NCBI GenBank assembly: GCA_905234205.1
Contig: CAJOGG010000025.1
Coordinates: 1 to 10,281, forward strand
Origin: an uncultured Synergistales bacterium
GTDB taxonomy: Bacteria; Synergistota; Synergistia; Synergistales; Aminobacteriaceae
DNA: 10,281 bases
Direction of reading: 5' to 3'
Shown: positions 1-7,531 of the stretch, in pieces
Layout of the letters: every line of letters starts with the position of its first letter
How positions within the stretch are numbered: the stretch's first letter is position 1
Notes under the pieces: generated by a model
Told to the model about the DNA's origin: nothing
Seen by the model: only the letters and a program-made list of their open reading frames with translations
Databases searched by the model: none
Translations under genes and position numbers: made by a program

Positions 1-1
1 T

Positions 2-1618
2 TCTGTGAAACTTTCCAACGTTACGGTATCTAATGCTTCTGTTCAAGCTGCGGCAACAAAAGGAACGGTTGTAGTTTCTTACACTTTGACTATTGGCGGA
101 AATTCGGAGCCTTACTCGCACACAGAAAATGATGTCGATTTGTCAGAAGAAAGTTCAGGCGTGTATGCATTCTCATTTGATAATCTGTCATTCACAATCG
201 ATCCAACTTCAGGTGTATTTACTATTGCAGGCAATTTCACATTCGCGGGCAAAGAATATACTCTTGCTGATCCAATTACAATCGGCGTGTCTGAAAAAAC
301 AACTCCCGACACTCCCGTAACAACAGTCAATGATATATGGAACGGTGGTTGGGTTGCAATGACAGGCTCACCTAAGATTGATTTAGGCAATGGCGTTTCT
401 CTTGATGCGTCTGTGAAAAATATTTCGGTATTTTTTGAAAGCAGCGATGTAGAAGATACTGACGGTTCAACAACGATGTCCGCGTTTTTCTATGTAGCAG
501 CGAGCAATGACCTGATAAAACTACCCGTGCTCTTCGACAGAGAAATAATAGCAACCTCGCGTGATGAAACGAATGAAAAAGTTTGGGAAGCAAAGACGAA
601 TAATGACGGCGATTTTAATATCACTTTGATTGACGAGACACACGCAACTTTCAACGGGACATTTACGTTTGCCAATGCTAAGATTTCCTGCAATGAGATA
701 GCTTTGATTAAACCGACTACTGCAACCGATATGGGCGATATATCAACCAAAATTAAAGGCACGTGGCAATCCGATAACGAGAGCGCCAACGGAGGATTTC
801 AGATTTTAGTAACTCCTGCCGGCCAGTCCGTATTTTTAGGAAGAGGTGGCTATCTTAACCAAATTATTTCTGACGATTTCATGAAAGTCGACGCTCTGAT
901 GCCTACTACCGGAGTAAACGGCACGACCGGCATTGCGTTGCCTATTATTTTAAGCAATGATATCAGTTCCCTCAAATTAGAAAATATTTTCGGCAAAGTT
1001 TACCGTTTTGATGTTGATTCCGACAACAATGCTTCAACAATGCTGAAGGGAGTTATTGCCTTTGACGATGCAAGTGCGAACAAAGCAACTATGGTCATAG
1101 CGTTGGGCGGGGCTAATAGTGCTGTATCAGCGCTCGGACAGAGTTTTTCAGTATTTGAAGTCACGAACAAGACAGGCGATGAGATAGATATAACTTCATC
1201 TCTGCCACAAACTGCATGGCATGCTGAACAGGCGGTCGGCATAGCAGATATTGTAGGCGAACGTGCCGCAGTTTTACCTCTCGTCATGTCAGCGGATAAA
1301 CCTTTCTCGGTTGAATTTACTGAAGTTGACCTTGCAAAACGAGAAGTAACCATATCGGCTGAGGGTTTATTCACGGTGTTAGGCAACAGCGCATTGAGTT
1401 ATGACGTAGGCCAGATGATAGGGCAATTAACGGGAACGTCCAGCAACAGCGTTACTCTGCCCGTCTCAAAAATAGGCTTTAATACCTGGTACGCCGCTTC
1501 AACACACAGCCAAATTACAGTAATTTTGACAAGCGAGGACGCGAGCTATGTATCGGTTGTATTGTATCCGAATACTACGACAAGGGCTTCTCTTGTAGGA
1601 CTAGTGAAAAAACAATAA
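2..1618 (+). CDS. Large beta-rich repeat protein, probably secreted or surface (5'-truncated)
   Basis: I do not recognise a named family. The frame is open to the left edge: the codon before the first GTG (position 5) is sense and no ribosome binding site is visible, so the gene very likely starts outside the window. The visible 537 residues are rich in Ser, Thr, Asn and Val and contain one Cys, typical of an exported beta-sandwich or beta-barrel protein. The protein looks modular. Tryptophan-centred openings occur near residues 111-116 (IWNGGW), 251-254 (KGTW) and 402-405 (QTAW), giving blocks of about 140-150 residues. A strand motif recurs at about 72-81 (FTIAGNFTF), 214-222 (ATFNGTFTF) and, weaker, 448-458. 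A Thr/Pro linker at 99-107 separates the first block. There is no membrane anchor or sorting signal at the C-terminus (ends GLVKKQ). Function unknown; surface location is inferred from composition only. Confidence 0.75.
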   Translation, partial: SVKLSNVTVSNASVQAAATKGTVVVSYTLTIGGNSEPYSHTENDVDLSEESSGVYAFSFDNLSFTIDPTSGVFTIAGNFTFAGKEYTLADPITIGVSEKTTPDTPVTTVNDIWNGGWVAMTGSPKIDLGNGVSLDASVKNISVFFESSDVEDTDGSTTMSAFFYVAASNDLIKLPVLFDREIIATSRDETNEKVWEAKTNNDGDFNITLIDETHATFNGTFTFANAKISCNEIALIKPTTATDMGDISTKIKGTWQSDNESANGGFQILVTPAGQSVFLGRGGYLNQIISDDFMKVDALMPTTGVNGTTGIALPIILSNDISSLKLENIFGKVYRFDVDSDNNASTMLKGVIAFDDASANKATMVIALGGANSAVSALGQSFSVFEVTNKTGDEIDITSSLPQTAWHAEQAVGIADIVGERAAVLPLVMSADKPFSVEFTEVDLAKREVTISAEGLFTVLGNSALSYDVGQMIGQLTGTSSNSVTLPVSKIGFNTWYAASTHSQITVILTSEDASYVSVVLYPNTTTRASLVGLVKKQ

Positions 1619-1645
1619 ACACTCTACACGGTATTTAACGCGAAA

Positions 1646-1686
1646 AGCCCGTAAGGTCACAAAAGCCTTGCGGGTTATATTTTATT
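1646..1686 (+). terminator. Rho-independent terminator of the repeat-protein gene
   Basis: CCCGTAAGG (1648-1656) pairs with CCTTGCGGG (1666-1674) in a 9-bp stem with one G-U pair, extendable by two weaker pairs, around a 9-base loop. The T-rich tract TATATTTTATT follows directly. It lies 28 bases after the stop codon and upstream of the tctC promoter, so it should insulate the TTT operon. Confidence 0.85.
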
Positions 1687-1708
1687 CGGAGATTCTATCA
1701 AATTTACG

Positions 1709-1737
1709 TTGCCTTAAAAATTCTCGCAGTCTATAAT
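1709..1737 (+). promoter_or_regulatory. Sigma70-type promoter of the tctCBA-esterase operon
   Basis: A -35 hexamer TTGCCT (1709-1714; 4 of 6 consensus bases) is followed by a 17-base spacer and a perfect -10 TATAAT (1732-1737). Transcription would begin near 1744, giving a leader of roughly 36 bases before the tctC start codon. It sits between the preceding terminator and tctC, where the operon promoter is expected. I see no convincing operator palindrome around it. Confidence 0.75.
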
Positions 1738-1764
1738 TTCAAACTATCCAATTAAATTTTACAT

Positions 1765-1770
1765 GAGGTG
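1765..1770 (+). promoter_or_regulatory. Ribosome binding site that sets the tctC start
   Basis: GAGGTG at 1765-1770 lies 9 bases before the ATG at 1780. The in-frame GTG at 1768 is part of this Shine-Dalgarno sequence and so is not the start, although it would add four residues. Confidence 0.75.
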
Positions 1771-1779
1771 ATTTCTATC

Positions 1780-2724
1780 ATGAAGAAGTTTGTTATAGCA
1801 TTACTAGTTATTTTATTAGCTCTTATGTCTGTCTCGGCTTATGCTTGGGCACCCAAGAAAAACGTCACTGTAATCGTTGCTTACAAAGCAGGAAGTGGCA
1901 CTGACAACACCGCGCGAGTTCTCTCAAAGTATGCAACAGAGAAGATCGGCAAAACTCTCGTCATTCAGAATCTTGAAGGCGGCTCGGGGTCAATCGGTTG
2001 GACTGCTTTATCACATGCTCGTCACGACGGAAACACGATCGGATTCGTAAACCTCCCTACACTTTGCTCAAACATCGTCGAAGGACTCGGAGATTACAAG
2101 ATTGATGATTTCATTCCGATCTGCAACCACGTCAACGAAACTTCACTTGTACTTGTCGGCAAAGATAGCCCGTTCAATACGCTTGGTGAGTTAGTTGCAT
2201 TCGCTAAAGACAATCCCGGAAAACTCAAAGCCTCAACAAATGGCATGAAGGCCTCTAACCACATTGGCTCAGAGTTATTGGCAAAGTCCGCTGGTTTTAC
2301 GTACATGGCTATTCCTTATGGCGGAACGGCTGACCAGTTACTCGCGTTAAGGCAAAAGGAAGTTGATTTCTCCGTTGCAAAAGAAGCTGACATTGCGGCA
2401 ATCATGAGCGAAGTAAAAATTTTGGGAGTGTTTGCTGAACAGCGTATGCCCTCACTTCCTGACGTCCCGACACTCGGCGAACTTGGCTACTATGACAAAT
2501 GGTACGGAAGCGCTAGAGCAATCGTTGCCCCCAAAGGTACATCAAAGGACGCTATAGAGTTCTACGAGGCAGCATTCAAAGCCGCTATGGAGGATCCAGA
2601 ATATATCGCAGCCGCAGAGAAAGCCGGCGTTACTACCGCATACATGAACGCTGAAGACACGGCCAAGTTGATTAATCAACAGTATGATTTTTGCGTGAAT
2701 GAAGTTGCAAAACTTTGGGAGTAA
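1780..2724 (+). CDS. tctC: TTT-family periplasmic substrate-binding protein (TctC/Bug family)
   Basis: This is the extracytoplasmic solute receptor of a tripartite tricarboxylate transporter; it captures a carboxylate in the periplasm and delivers it to TctAB. The 314-residue product has a textbook signal peptide (KK at residues 2-3, hydrophobic core 5-16, probable cleavage after AYA at 22). Family hallmarks follow in order: the ligand loop AGSGTDNTAR (37-46), NLEGGSGSIG (64-73), DGNTIGF (83-89), PGKLKASTNG (146-155), PYGGTADQLLAL (179-190) and DVPTLGELGY (228-237). Length is normal for the family. The segment after PGKL departs from the more usual YGSSG-like sequence, so the ligand may not be citrate. 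TTT receptors collectively bind di- and tricarboxylates, aromatic acids and other carboxylates, so the substrate cannot be read from sequence alone. The neighbouring esterase hints at a released acid. First gene of the operon, under the promoter at 1709-1737. Confidence 0.93.
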   Translation: MKKFVIALLVILLALMSVSAYAWAPKKNVTVIVAYKAGSGTDNTARVLSKYATEKIGKTLVIQNLEGGSGSIGWTALSHARHDGNTIGFVNLPTLCSNIVEGLGDYKIDDFIPICNHVNETSLVLVGKDSPFNTLGELVAFAKDNPGKLKASTNGMKASNHIGSELLAKSAGFTYMAIPYGGTADQLLALRQKEVDFSVAKEADIAAIMSEVKILGVFAEQRMPSLPDVPTLGELGYYDKWYGSARAIVAPKGTSKDAIEFYEAAFKAAMEDPEYIAAAEKAGVTTAYMNAEDTAKLINQQYDFCVNEVAKLWE

Positions 2725-2733
2725 TTAATCATC

Positions 2734-3189
2734 ATGAAGAAGACTGATATAGGAGTTGTGATTGCATTTTACGGGGTATGTGCTTTCTTCCTGTACATGA
2801 CATTGCAGCTCCCACAATCTGCACAGATTTATCCGTTATGCGTTATAGCGTTGCTGGCTGGCTTAACTACTCTGCACGTGTTCAACATTATATGCGTCGC
2901 AATTCGTGAAGGTGTTACGAGTGGACTCGAGAGCTTGAAGGATTTCGTGCCCTCACAATTCTTTACACTGTTCATAATGATAGTTATTTACCTTGCGGCA
3001 ATGCCTTATCTTGGCTTCTATATTGCGAGTGTTATATTCATGGCGGCGAGCTTGATTTTCTTGCGCGTGAAGTTATGGCAGATTATAGCGGCTGAAGTCG
3101 TCGTTATTGCGTTGGTTTATTGCGCGTTCGAGTTATTCCTTGAGGTTAGATTGCCTGTAGGGGAATTGCTTGAGAGTTTGGGCTATTAA
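2734..3189 (+). CDS. tctB: TTT-family small membrane subunit TctB
   Basis: This is the small integral-membrane component of the TTT carboxylate transporter; it partners TctA, and its precise role in the family is not well defined. The 151-residue product is highly hydrophobic, with membrane segments at about 7-24, 33-55, 75-92, 93-110 and 113-135. The pattern LPQSAQIYP (25-33) after the first helix matches the DUF1468/TctB layout, as does the size. It starts 9 bases after the tctC stop codon. GGGAG (2717-2721), inside the end of tctC, is a plausible ribosome binding site 12 bases from the ATG. Identity rests on size, topology and position between tctC and tctA, since this family is poorly conserved in sequence. 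Confidence 0.88.
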   Translation: MKKTDIGVVIAFYGVCAFFLYMTLQLPQSAQIYPLCVIALLAGLTTLHVFNIICVAIREGVTSGLESLKDFVPSQFFTLFIMIVIYLAAMPYLGFYIASVIFMAASLIFLRVKLWQIIAAEVVVIALVYCAFELFLEVRLPVGELLESLGY

Positions 3190-3201
3190 GGAGGGATATT
3201 C

Positions 3202-4707
3202 ATGTTAGAGACTTTAGGCTTAATGGGCAACGGCTTTATAAATGCTCTGTACCCCGTGAATATTCTTGCAATGTGTGCGGGCGTCACGATCGGAATAGTA
3301 ATCGGCTGCTTACCTGGACTTTCTGCGGCTATGGGCGTGGCGTTGTTGTTGCCTATGACGTTCTCAATGGAAGCTTCAACGGGAATGATTATGTTAGGCG
3401 CAATTTACTGCGGGGCTATTTTCGGCGGATCAATCTCTGCTATATTGATTCACACTCCTGGAACTCCTGCTAGTGCTGCGACAGCGATTGAGGGCTACGA
3501 GATGACAAAGAAGGGCCAAGCTGGAAAGGCGTTAGGTACTGCGTGCATAGCGTCATTCTTCGGCGGGTTGCTCTCTTGTATATCGTTGTATTTCTTTGCT
3601 CCTTTGCTTGGACAGTTGGCTATGAAGTTCGGGTCCCCTGAATATTTCTGGCTCTCAATTTTCGGACTCACAATAATTGCTGGCGTCTCATCAAAATCCA
3701 TGGTCAAAGGCTTAATGAGCGGCGCGCTTGGGTTATTGCTATCTACAATCGGCATGGACCCTATGCAAGGCGTGAAGCGTTTCATGTTCGGTCAATCGTC
3801 ATTGTACGAGGGAATCAACGTTACTTGCGCATTAATCGGTTTATTCTCAATGAGTCAAGCGTTGTCATTAGCTGAGGCCAAGATCAAACAGCGTGCGCGA
3901 GCTACACAATTCAACGACCGCATGATGCTTACTAAAGAGGAGTTCAAGACCATAGCCCCGACAATCGGACGTTCATGGATAATCGGAAACCTTGTGGGAA
4001 TTTTGCCAGGTGCAGGAGCGTCAATAGCTTGCTTTATGGGTTACAACACCGCGCGACAATTCTCAAAGCACAAAGAATTATTTGGCCATGGAAGTTATGA
4101 AGGAGTTGCAGGGAGTGAGGCGGCTAACAACGCTGTAACGGGAGGCTCATTAATCCCAATGTTGACTCTTGGAATACCCGGCGAAAGTGTTACGGCTGTG
4201 TTAATGGGTGGCTTGATAATTCAAGGCTTGACCCCTGGGCCGAATCTTTTCGTGGGAGAAACTGCACAAATGACTTACACATTCTTTGCGGGCTTCGTTC
4301 TGATTCAGTTCTTTATGCTTGGGATAGGCTTGCTTGGCTGTAGAGGATTTGCGAACATTTCGAGACTCTCTGACGCTATTTTGATTCCTGCTGTAACGAT
4401 TTTGTGCGTGGTTGGCTCGTTTGCTATTCACCAGAATTTTGTTGACGTAGTAATCATGATGATATTCGGTGTAATCGGTTGGCTTGCTAGAAAATTTGGG
4501 CTTAACAATGCGGCTATAGTGTTGGCTCTCATACTTGGCCCAATCGGTGAAAAAGGTTTACGACGTTCGCTCTTGTTATCCAACGGGGATCCTAGAATAT
4601 TATTCTCGACTCCTATTTGTTGGGTGTTAGTGGCGTTGTGCGTAATCGGAATTTTGTCGCCGGTTATCATGGATAAATTTGCTGGAAAAGCAGAGAAGGA
4701 AGAGTAG
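3202..4707 (+). CDS. tctA: TTT-family large membrane permease subunit TctA
   Basis: This is the large transport-channel subunit of the TTT secondary transporter; such systems are thought to be driven by an ion gradient. The 501-residue product has the normal length and about a dozen hydrophobic segments. Diagnostic conserved stretches are visible: GCLPGLSAAMGVALLLP (35-51), then GAIYCGAIFGGSISAILIH (66-84) running into TPGTPASAAT and GYEMTKKG (98-105). The second half has related elements: GILPGAGAS (266-274), EAANNAVTGG (306-315) and TLGIPGESVTAVLMGGLIIQG (322-342). The paired PG motifs near 38 and 269 reflect the family's duplicated architecture. A strong Shine-Dalgarno AAGGAGGG (3188-3195) overlaps the tctB stop codon, 6 bases before the ATG. 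It is followed after 6 bases by the esterase gene. One of the safest calls in the window. Confidence 0.96.
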   Translation: MLETLGLMGNGFINALYPVNILAMCAGVTIGIVIGCLPGLSAAMGVALLLPMTFSMEASTGMIMLGAIYCGAIFGGSISAILIHTPGTPASAATAIEGYEMTKKGQAGKALGTACIASFFGGLLSCISLYFFAPLLGQLAMKFGSPEYFWLSIFGLTIIAGVSSKSMVKGLMSGALGLLLSTIGMDPMQGVKRFMFGQSSLYEGINVTCALIGLFSMSQALSLAEAKIKQRARATQFNDRMMLTKEEFKTIAPTIGRSWIIGNLVGILPGAGASIACFMGYNTARQFSKHKELFGHGSYEGVAGSEAANNAVTGGSLIPMLTLGIPGESVTAVLMGGLIIQGLTPGPNLFVGETAQMTYTFFAGFVLIQFFMLGIGLLGCRGFANISRLSDAILIPAVTILCVVGSFAIHQNFVDVVIMMIFGVIGWLARKFGLNNAAIVLALILGPIGEKGLRRSLLLSNGDPRILFSTPICWVLVALCVIGILSPVIMDKFAGKAEKEE

Positions 4708-4713
4708 AGTTTT

Positions 4714-6336
4714 ATGAGAAAGATTCTTGTATGTTCATTAGTGTTATGCGTGTTAGCGTCGTCGTGTTTTGCGGCGGAGATTAACTTGGCCAAGGCTCTT
4801 GATACTGGAGAAGCTGTACGCCAAACGATAATACCGATAGTTGACGGTCAAGCGCTCAAAGTTGACTGGTACAAAGCCCCTTACGTTGCTAATCCCAATC
4901 GCCCGGAAGATCAGCTGATTAATATCTACGTGCCCGAAAACGTTCAAGAGAAAGCTCCGATTTTGTTCGTGATCAATAATGGCGGGTGGTTCATGGACGA
5001 TTACGCGGCTACGGTCGGAGATAGAGACGGAATAGCAATCAGGGACGGCGAAAATTTCCAGACTGATATTGACGTTGGATCGGATTTATCGCAGGGACGC
5101 AGACAATTTTCCGCAATGGCTCTCAAGCGCGGCTTTATAGTTGTCTCATACGGAGCAAGAGGCAGAAACAACGGCGTTATAGGTCATTCACCAGCAACTG
5201 CTACAGACACGAAGGCGGCAATCAGATATTTACGTGCCAACAAAGCTTTCTTGAAACATGCTGACACCGATAAGATTTTCGCAAATGGAACCTCAGGCGG
5301 TGGAGCTATGACGAGTTTAATAGCAGCCAGTGGAAACAGCCCGGACTTCTTTGAATATCTTTACGAGATCGGAGCGGCTGGAATCTCAAAGACTGACGAC
5401 GGAAAATTTGTGAGTGATCCTGAAATCGGCGATAACATTTTCGCGGGGTTAGCTTATTGTCCAATCACTGACCTTGGGAACGCCGACGCAGCTTATGAAT
5501 TTACGTATAACTCAACGAGGGCAAAACTTTTTGAGGCCGGAGAACTTGATTATTCTGACGCTGGAGCAACAAAGGAAGCTATCATGTACAAGTCAGGAGC
5601 TTTGCGCGCAAGATATATGGATTACGTGAACAGCTTAAACTTGAATCGCAAGGACGGAACGAAATTGACGGCTGATAACCTTGAGGGCGAGATCATTAAG
5701 CTTATGAAGGCTGAAATCGAGGAGACCATTAAGGAACTTGGCGTTGAGAAAATGCGCGAGGATATTGCTAGCTCAAAGTGGCACGGAAATAACTGGCTTG
5801 TCTTGAACGATGACGGAAGCTATGAATATGACTTTGAGGCACATAAATATTTTGTCGCAATGAACACAAAGCTCAAGATAGCCCCAGCCTTCAGCAACTC
5901 CGGACTCTATGAGCCACAACAACAGAACGAGGATAATTTATTCGGGACTCGTGAACAGCCTTATAGCCCGTTTGAGTTTCTCTCATGGAATTATGACACC
6001 GTGAAGAACACCGTTGGAAAAGACGATACTGGACTCGATTGGGACGAATACATGAAGACTGACGCAGGAAAATTCTTGGCCAAGCAGATAAAAATGACTA
6101 GCCCGTTTGATTATCTCACGAAAGATACGAACGTTGACACGGCTCCGAATTTCTATGTACGTTGGGGAATGAAGGATCGTGACTCATCGTTTGCGCTTGA
6201 AACAGTTTTCTATCACGAGTTACTTAACTGTAAGAGCATCAAGAATCTTAATTTCGAGTTTGCTTGGTTGTTCCCACATTCAGGGAATTACGACGCTAAA
6301 GAAGCGTTTGAATGGGTAGACTCGATTCTGAAATAG
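4714..6336 (+). CDS. Exported tannase-like (subtype B) alpha/beta-hydrolase esterase
   Basis: This is a predicted serine esterase acting outside the cytoplasm. A signal peptide covers about residues 1-21 (cleavage near CFA/AE; the Cys at 18 is a poor lipobox candidate). The alpha/beta-hydrolase core shows an oxyanion-loop region INNGGWFMDDY (87-97), the nucleophile elbow GTSGGG (192-197, Ser194) followed by a GNSPDF segment (207-212), YCPITDLGNADAAYEF (248-263), then a long lid or insert. The end has WGMKDRDSSF (484-493, acid candidate Asp490 or Asp488) and FPHSGNYD (520-527, His522). From memory, these blocks and the 32-residue Asp-His spacing resemble bacterial subtype-B tannases of the Lactobacillus plantarum type, which cleave gallate esters. 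At 540 residues it is longer than that enzyme (about 470). Substrate is therefore inferred, and another hydroxyaromatic or carboxylate ester is possible. It is the last gene of the TTT operon, 6 bases after tctA, suggesting the transporter imports a product of the enzyme. Confidence 0.82.
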   Translation: MRKILVCSLVLCVLASSCFAAEINLAKALDTGEAVRQTIIPIVDGQALKVDWYKAPYVANPNRPEDQLINIYVPENVQEKAPILFVINNGGWFMDDYAATVGDRDGIAIRDGENFQTDIDVGSDLSQGRRQFSAMALKRGFIVVSYGARGRNNGVIGHSPATATDTKAAIRYLRANKAFLKHADTDKIFANGTSGGGAMTSLIAASGNSPDFFEYLYEIGAAGISKTDDGKFVSDPEIGDNIFAGLAYCPITDLGNADAAYEFTYNSTRAKLFEAGELDYSDAGATKEAIMYKSGALRARYMDYVNSLNLNRKDGTKLTADNLEGEIIKLMKAEIEETIKELGVEKMREDIASSKWHGNNWLVLNDDGSYEYDFEAHKYFVAMNTKLKIAPAFSNSGLYEPQQQNEDNLFGTREQPYSPFEFLSWNYDTVKNTVGKDDTGLDWDEYMKTDAGKFLAKQIKMTSPFDYLTKDTNVDTAPNFYVRWGMKDRDSSFALETVFYHELLNCKSIKNLNFEFAWLFPHSGNYDAKEAFEWVDSILK

Positions 6337-6352
6337 TGAATTGAACTGTAGT

Positions 6353-6386
6353 GAGGTCCTCTGAATAAATTTCGGGGGACCCCTTA
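6353..6386 (+). terminator. Terminator of the TTT-esterase operon
   Basis: GGTCCTCTGAA (6355-6365) pairs with TTCGGGGGACC (6371-6381), an 11-bp stem with two G-U pairs and a five-base loop, followed by CCTTAATTATTT. The tail is only moderately T-rich. It lies between two convergent genes, 16 bases after the esterase stop. The reverse orientation lacks a T tract, so it mainly serves the + strand. Confidence 0.6.
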
Positions 6387-6391
6387 ATTAT

Positions 6392-7471
6392 TTACTCGAA
6401 TAACTCCGCAATAATATCCGCGACTTTTTCGACCTTGTTAGCTCTCACGACGTTACTACCACAGAAGAATAACCCCGTCTCCCAATTTCCGACCTGTGCA
6501 TCAACAAGAGCGGCGGCTATACAGAACGTCTCCTTAGTCTTTCTATATCGGCAATGTGATAAGCAATTCGCAAAGCATGGTTTACTATCAACTTCACCTT
6601 CAAGATATTTCGCTACGAATGGATTCTTTATGGCTCGTCCCGGTAATCCCGCAGGGCTATGAATCAACACAACGTCTTCTTCTTTTGCGTCAATGAAAGC
6701 TTGTTTGAACCTGTCCGAAGCGTCTCCTTCAACCGTACAAGCAAAACGCGTCCCCATTTGTACACCTTTAGCACCGAGCGCAAAGACTCTTTCTAAGTCG
6801 TTTCTGTCCCAAATTCCTCCGGCAGCTATTACAGGAATATCACTCTTCATCTCTTCAGCAACAAAGCGAACTACATCGGGCAAAGCATTTTCGAGTCTCA
6901 AAGCTGGATCGTAAACTTGTTCAATCGTGGTTGCGCCTAAATGTCCTCCGGCTGTGGCTGGCTCTTCGACGACAAACGCATCGGGCTGACGGTTATATTT
7001 ATCCTCCCAACGTCGAGTTATAAGGCTGGCGGCTTTCGCCGAACTCACTATGGGGACTAATGCCACATCAGGAAAATCTTTCGTGTAGTCTGGAAGTCTC
7101 AAAGGCAACCCCGCTCCGGAGATAATTATGTTGGCGCCACCTTCAGCACTTGCTCTAACTTGTCTGTCGTAATCAGTCAACGCAACCATACAATTAACGG
7201 CAATAATCCCTTCAGGGCCTGCGATAGTTTTAGCTTTCTGTACAGCCGCACGAACTACAACTTCATTCGCGTCAAAATAGTTATGCTTCTCCTTTATGAA
7301 CAATGGCGAGTCATGTGCAAGCCCAACGCTGGCTATCGTTCCAATAGCTCCACACTTAGCAACATTGCCGGCCAAGTTCGGGCCCGATATATCAACGCCC
7401 ATACCTCCCTGAATTAACGGATAACGAGGCTGGTATTTACCTATTTTCAAAACAGGCATAGATTGATTCAA
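6392..7471 (-). CDS. FMN-dependent nitronate monooxygenase / FabK-like oxidoreductase
   Basis: This is a cytoplasmic TIM-barrel flavoprotein of the 2-nitropropane dioxygenase superfamily. Members oxidise alkyl nitronates, and relatives act as NAD(P)H:quinone or enoyl-ACP reductases, so the exact reaction is open. Visible motifs: LIQGGMGV (19-26) at the first strand, VNCMVAL (92-98), ISGAGLPL (117-124), EEPATAGGHLG (169-179, with the probable catalytic His177), AAGGIWD (216-222) and GAKGVQMGTRF (233-243) for FMN phosphate binding. The C-terminal part carries Cys299, Cys303, Cys307 and Cys317 plus Cys337, a cluster absent from the better-known aerobic enzymes as I remember them. The 359-residue product starts with TTG at 7471. 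An ATG four codons later (7459) is the alternative, but it lies 25 bases from the Shine-Dalgarno. Monocistronic or a read-through partner of the kinase gene 60 bases upstream. Confidence 0.88.
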   Translation of the reverse strand: MNQSMPVLKIGKYQPRYPLIQGGMGVDISGPNLAGNVAKCGAIGTIASVGLAHDSPLFIKEKHNYFDANEVVVRAAVQKAKTIAGPEGIIAVNCMVALTDYDRQVRASAEGGANIIISGAGLPLRLPDYTKDFPDVALVPIVSSAKAASLITRRWEDKYNRQPDAFVVEEPATAGGHLGATTIEQVYDPALRLENALPDVVRFVAEEMKSDIPVIAAGGIWDRNDLERVFALGAKGVQMGTRFACTVEGDASDRFKQAFIDAKEEDVVLIHSPAGLPGRAIKNPFVAKYLEGEVDSKPCFANCLSHCRYRKTKETFCIAAALVDAQVGNWETGLFFCGSNVVRANKVEKVADIIAELFE

Positions 7472-7484
7472 CTTTTAGAACACA

Positions 7485-7492
7485 CTCCTTTT
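7485..7492 (-). promoter_or_regulatory. Ribosome binding site favouring a TTG start
   Basis: AAAAGGAG on the minus strand (7492-7485) is 13 bases before TTG at 7471 and 25 bases before the ATG at 7459. Thirteen is long but usable; 25 is not. This favours TTG over ATG for the flavoenzyme. Confidence 0.5.
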
Positions 7493-7514
7493 ATATCAAA
7501 GTAAGTTTTTTATG

Positions 7515-7523
7515 AGTATATCA
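7515..7523 (-). promoter_or_regulatory. Possible extended -10 promoter of the flavoenzyme gene
   Basis: On the minus strand, TGATATACT (7523-7515) matches an extended -10 element (TG-N-TATAAT with one mismatch). No good -35 lies at the expected distance, where TGCAGC is found. Start of transcription would be near 7508, upstream of the ribosome binding site. Because no terminator is visible after the kinase gene, read-through from 9581 is also possible. Confidence 0.35.
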
Positions 7524-7531
7524 TGTATGAG

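Noticed and set aside
1000..1386. A 128-codon minus-strand frame inside the repeat-protein gene
   Set aside because: It is fully antisense to a better-supported gene, has no ribosome binding site and shows no recognisable domain.
1768..1779. GTG at 1768 as the start of tctC
   Set aside because: It lies within the GAGGTG Shine-Dalgarno. ATG 1780 has correct spacing and gives a standard signal peptide.
1691..1780. GATTCTATCA (1691-1700) and GATTTCTATCA (1770-1780) as paired operator sites flanking the tctC promoter
   Set aside because: The match is imperfect, not palindromic, and the second copy overlaps the start codon. Chance is the simpler explanation.
7511..7530. Two TATGA (minus strand TCATA) copies upstream of the flavoenzyme gene, as another regulator site
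   Set aside because: The copies are 15 bp apart, not 11, and the region is simply A+T-rich. I do not assign it to the regulon.
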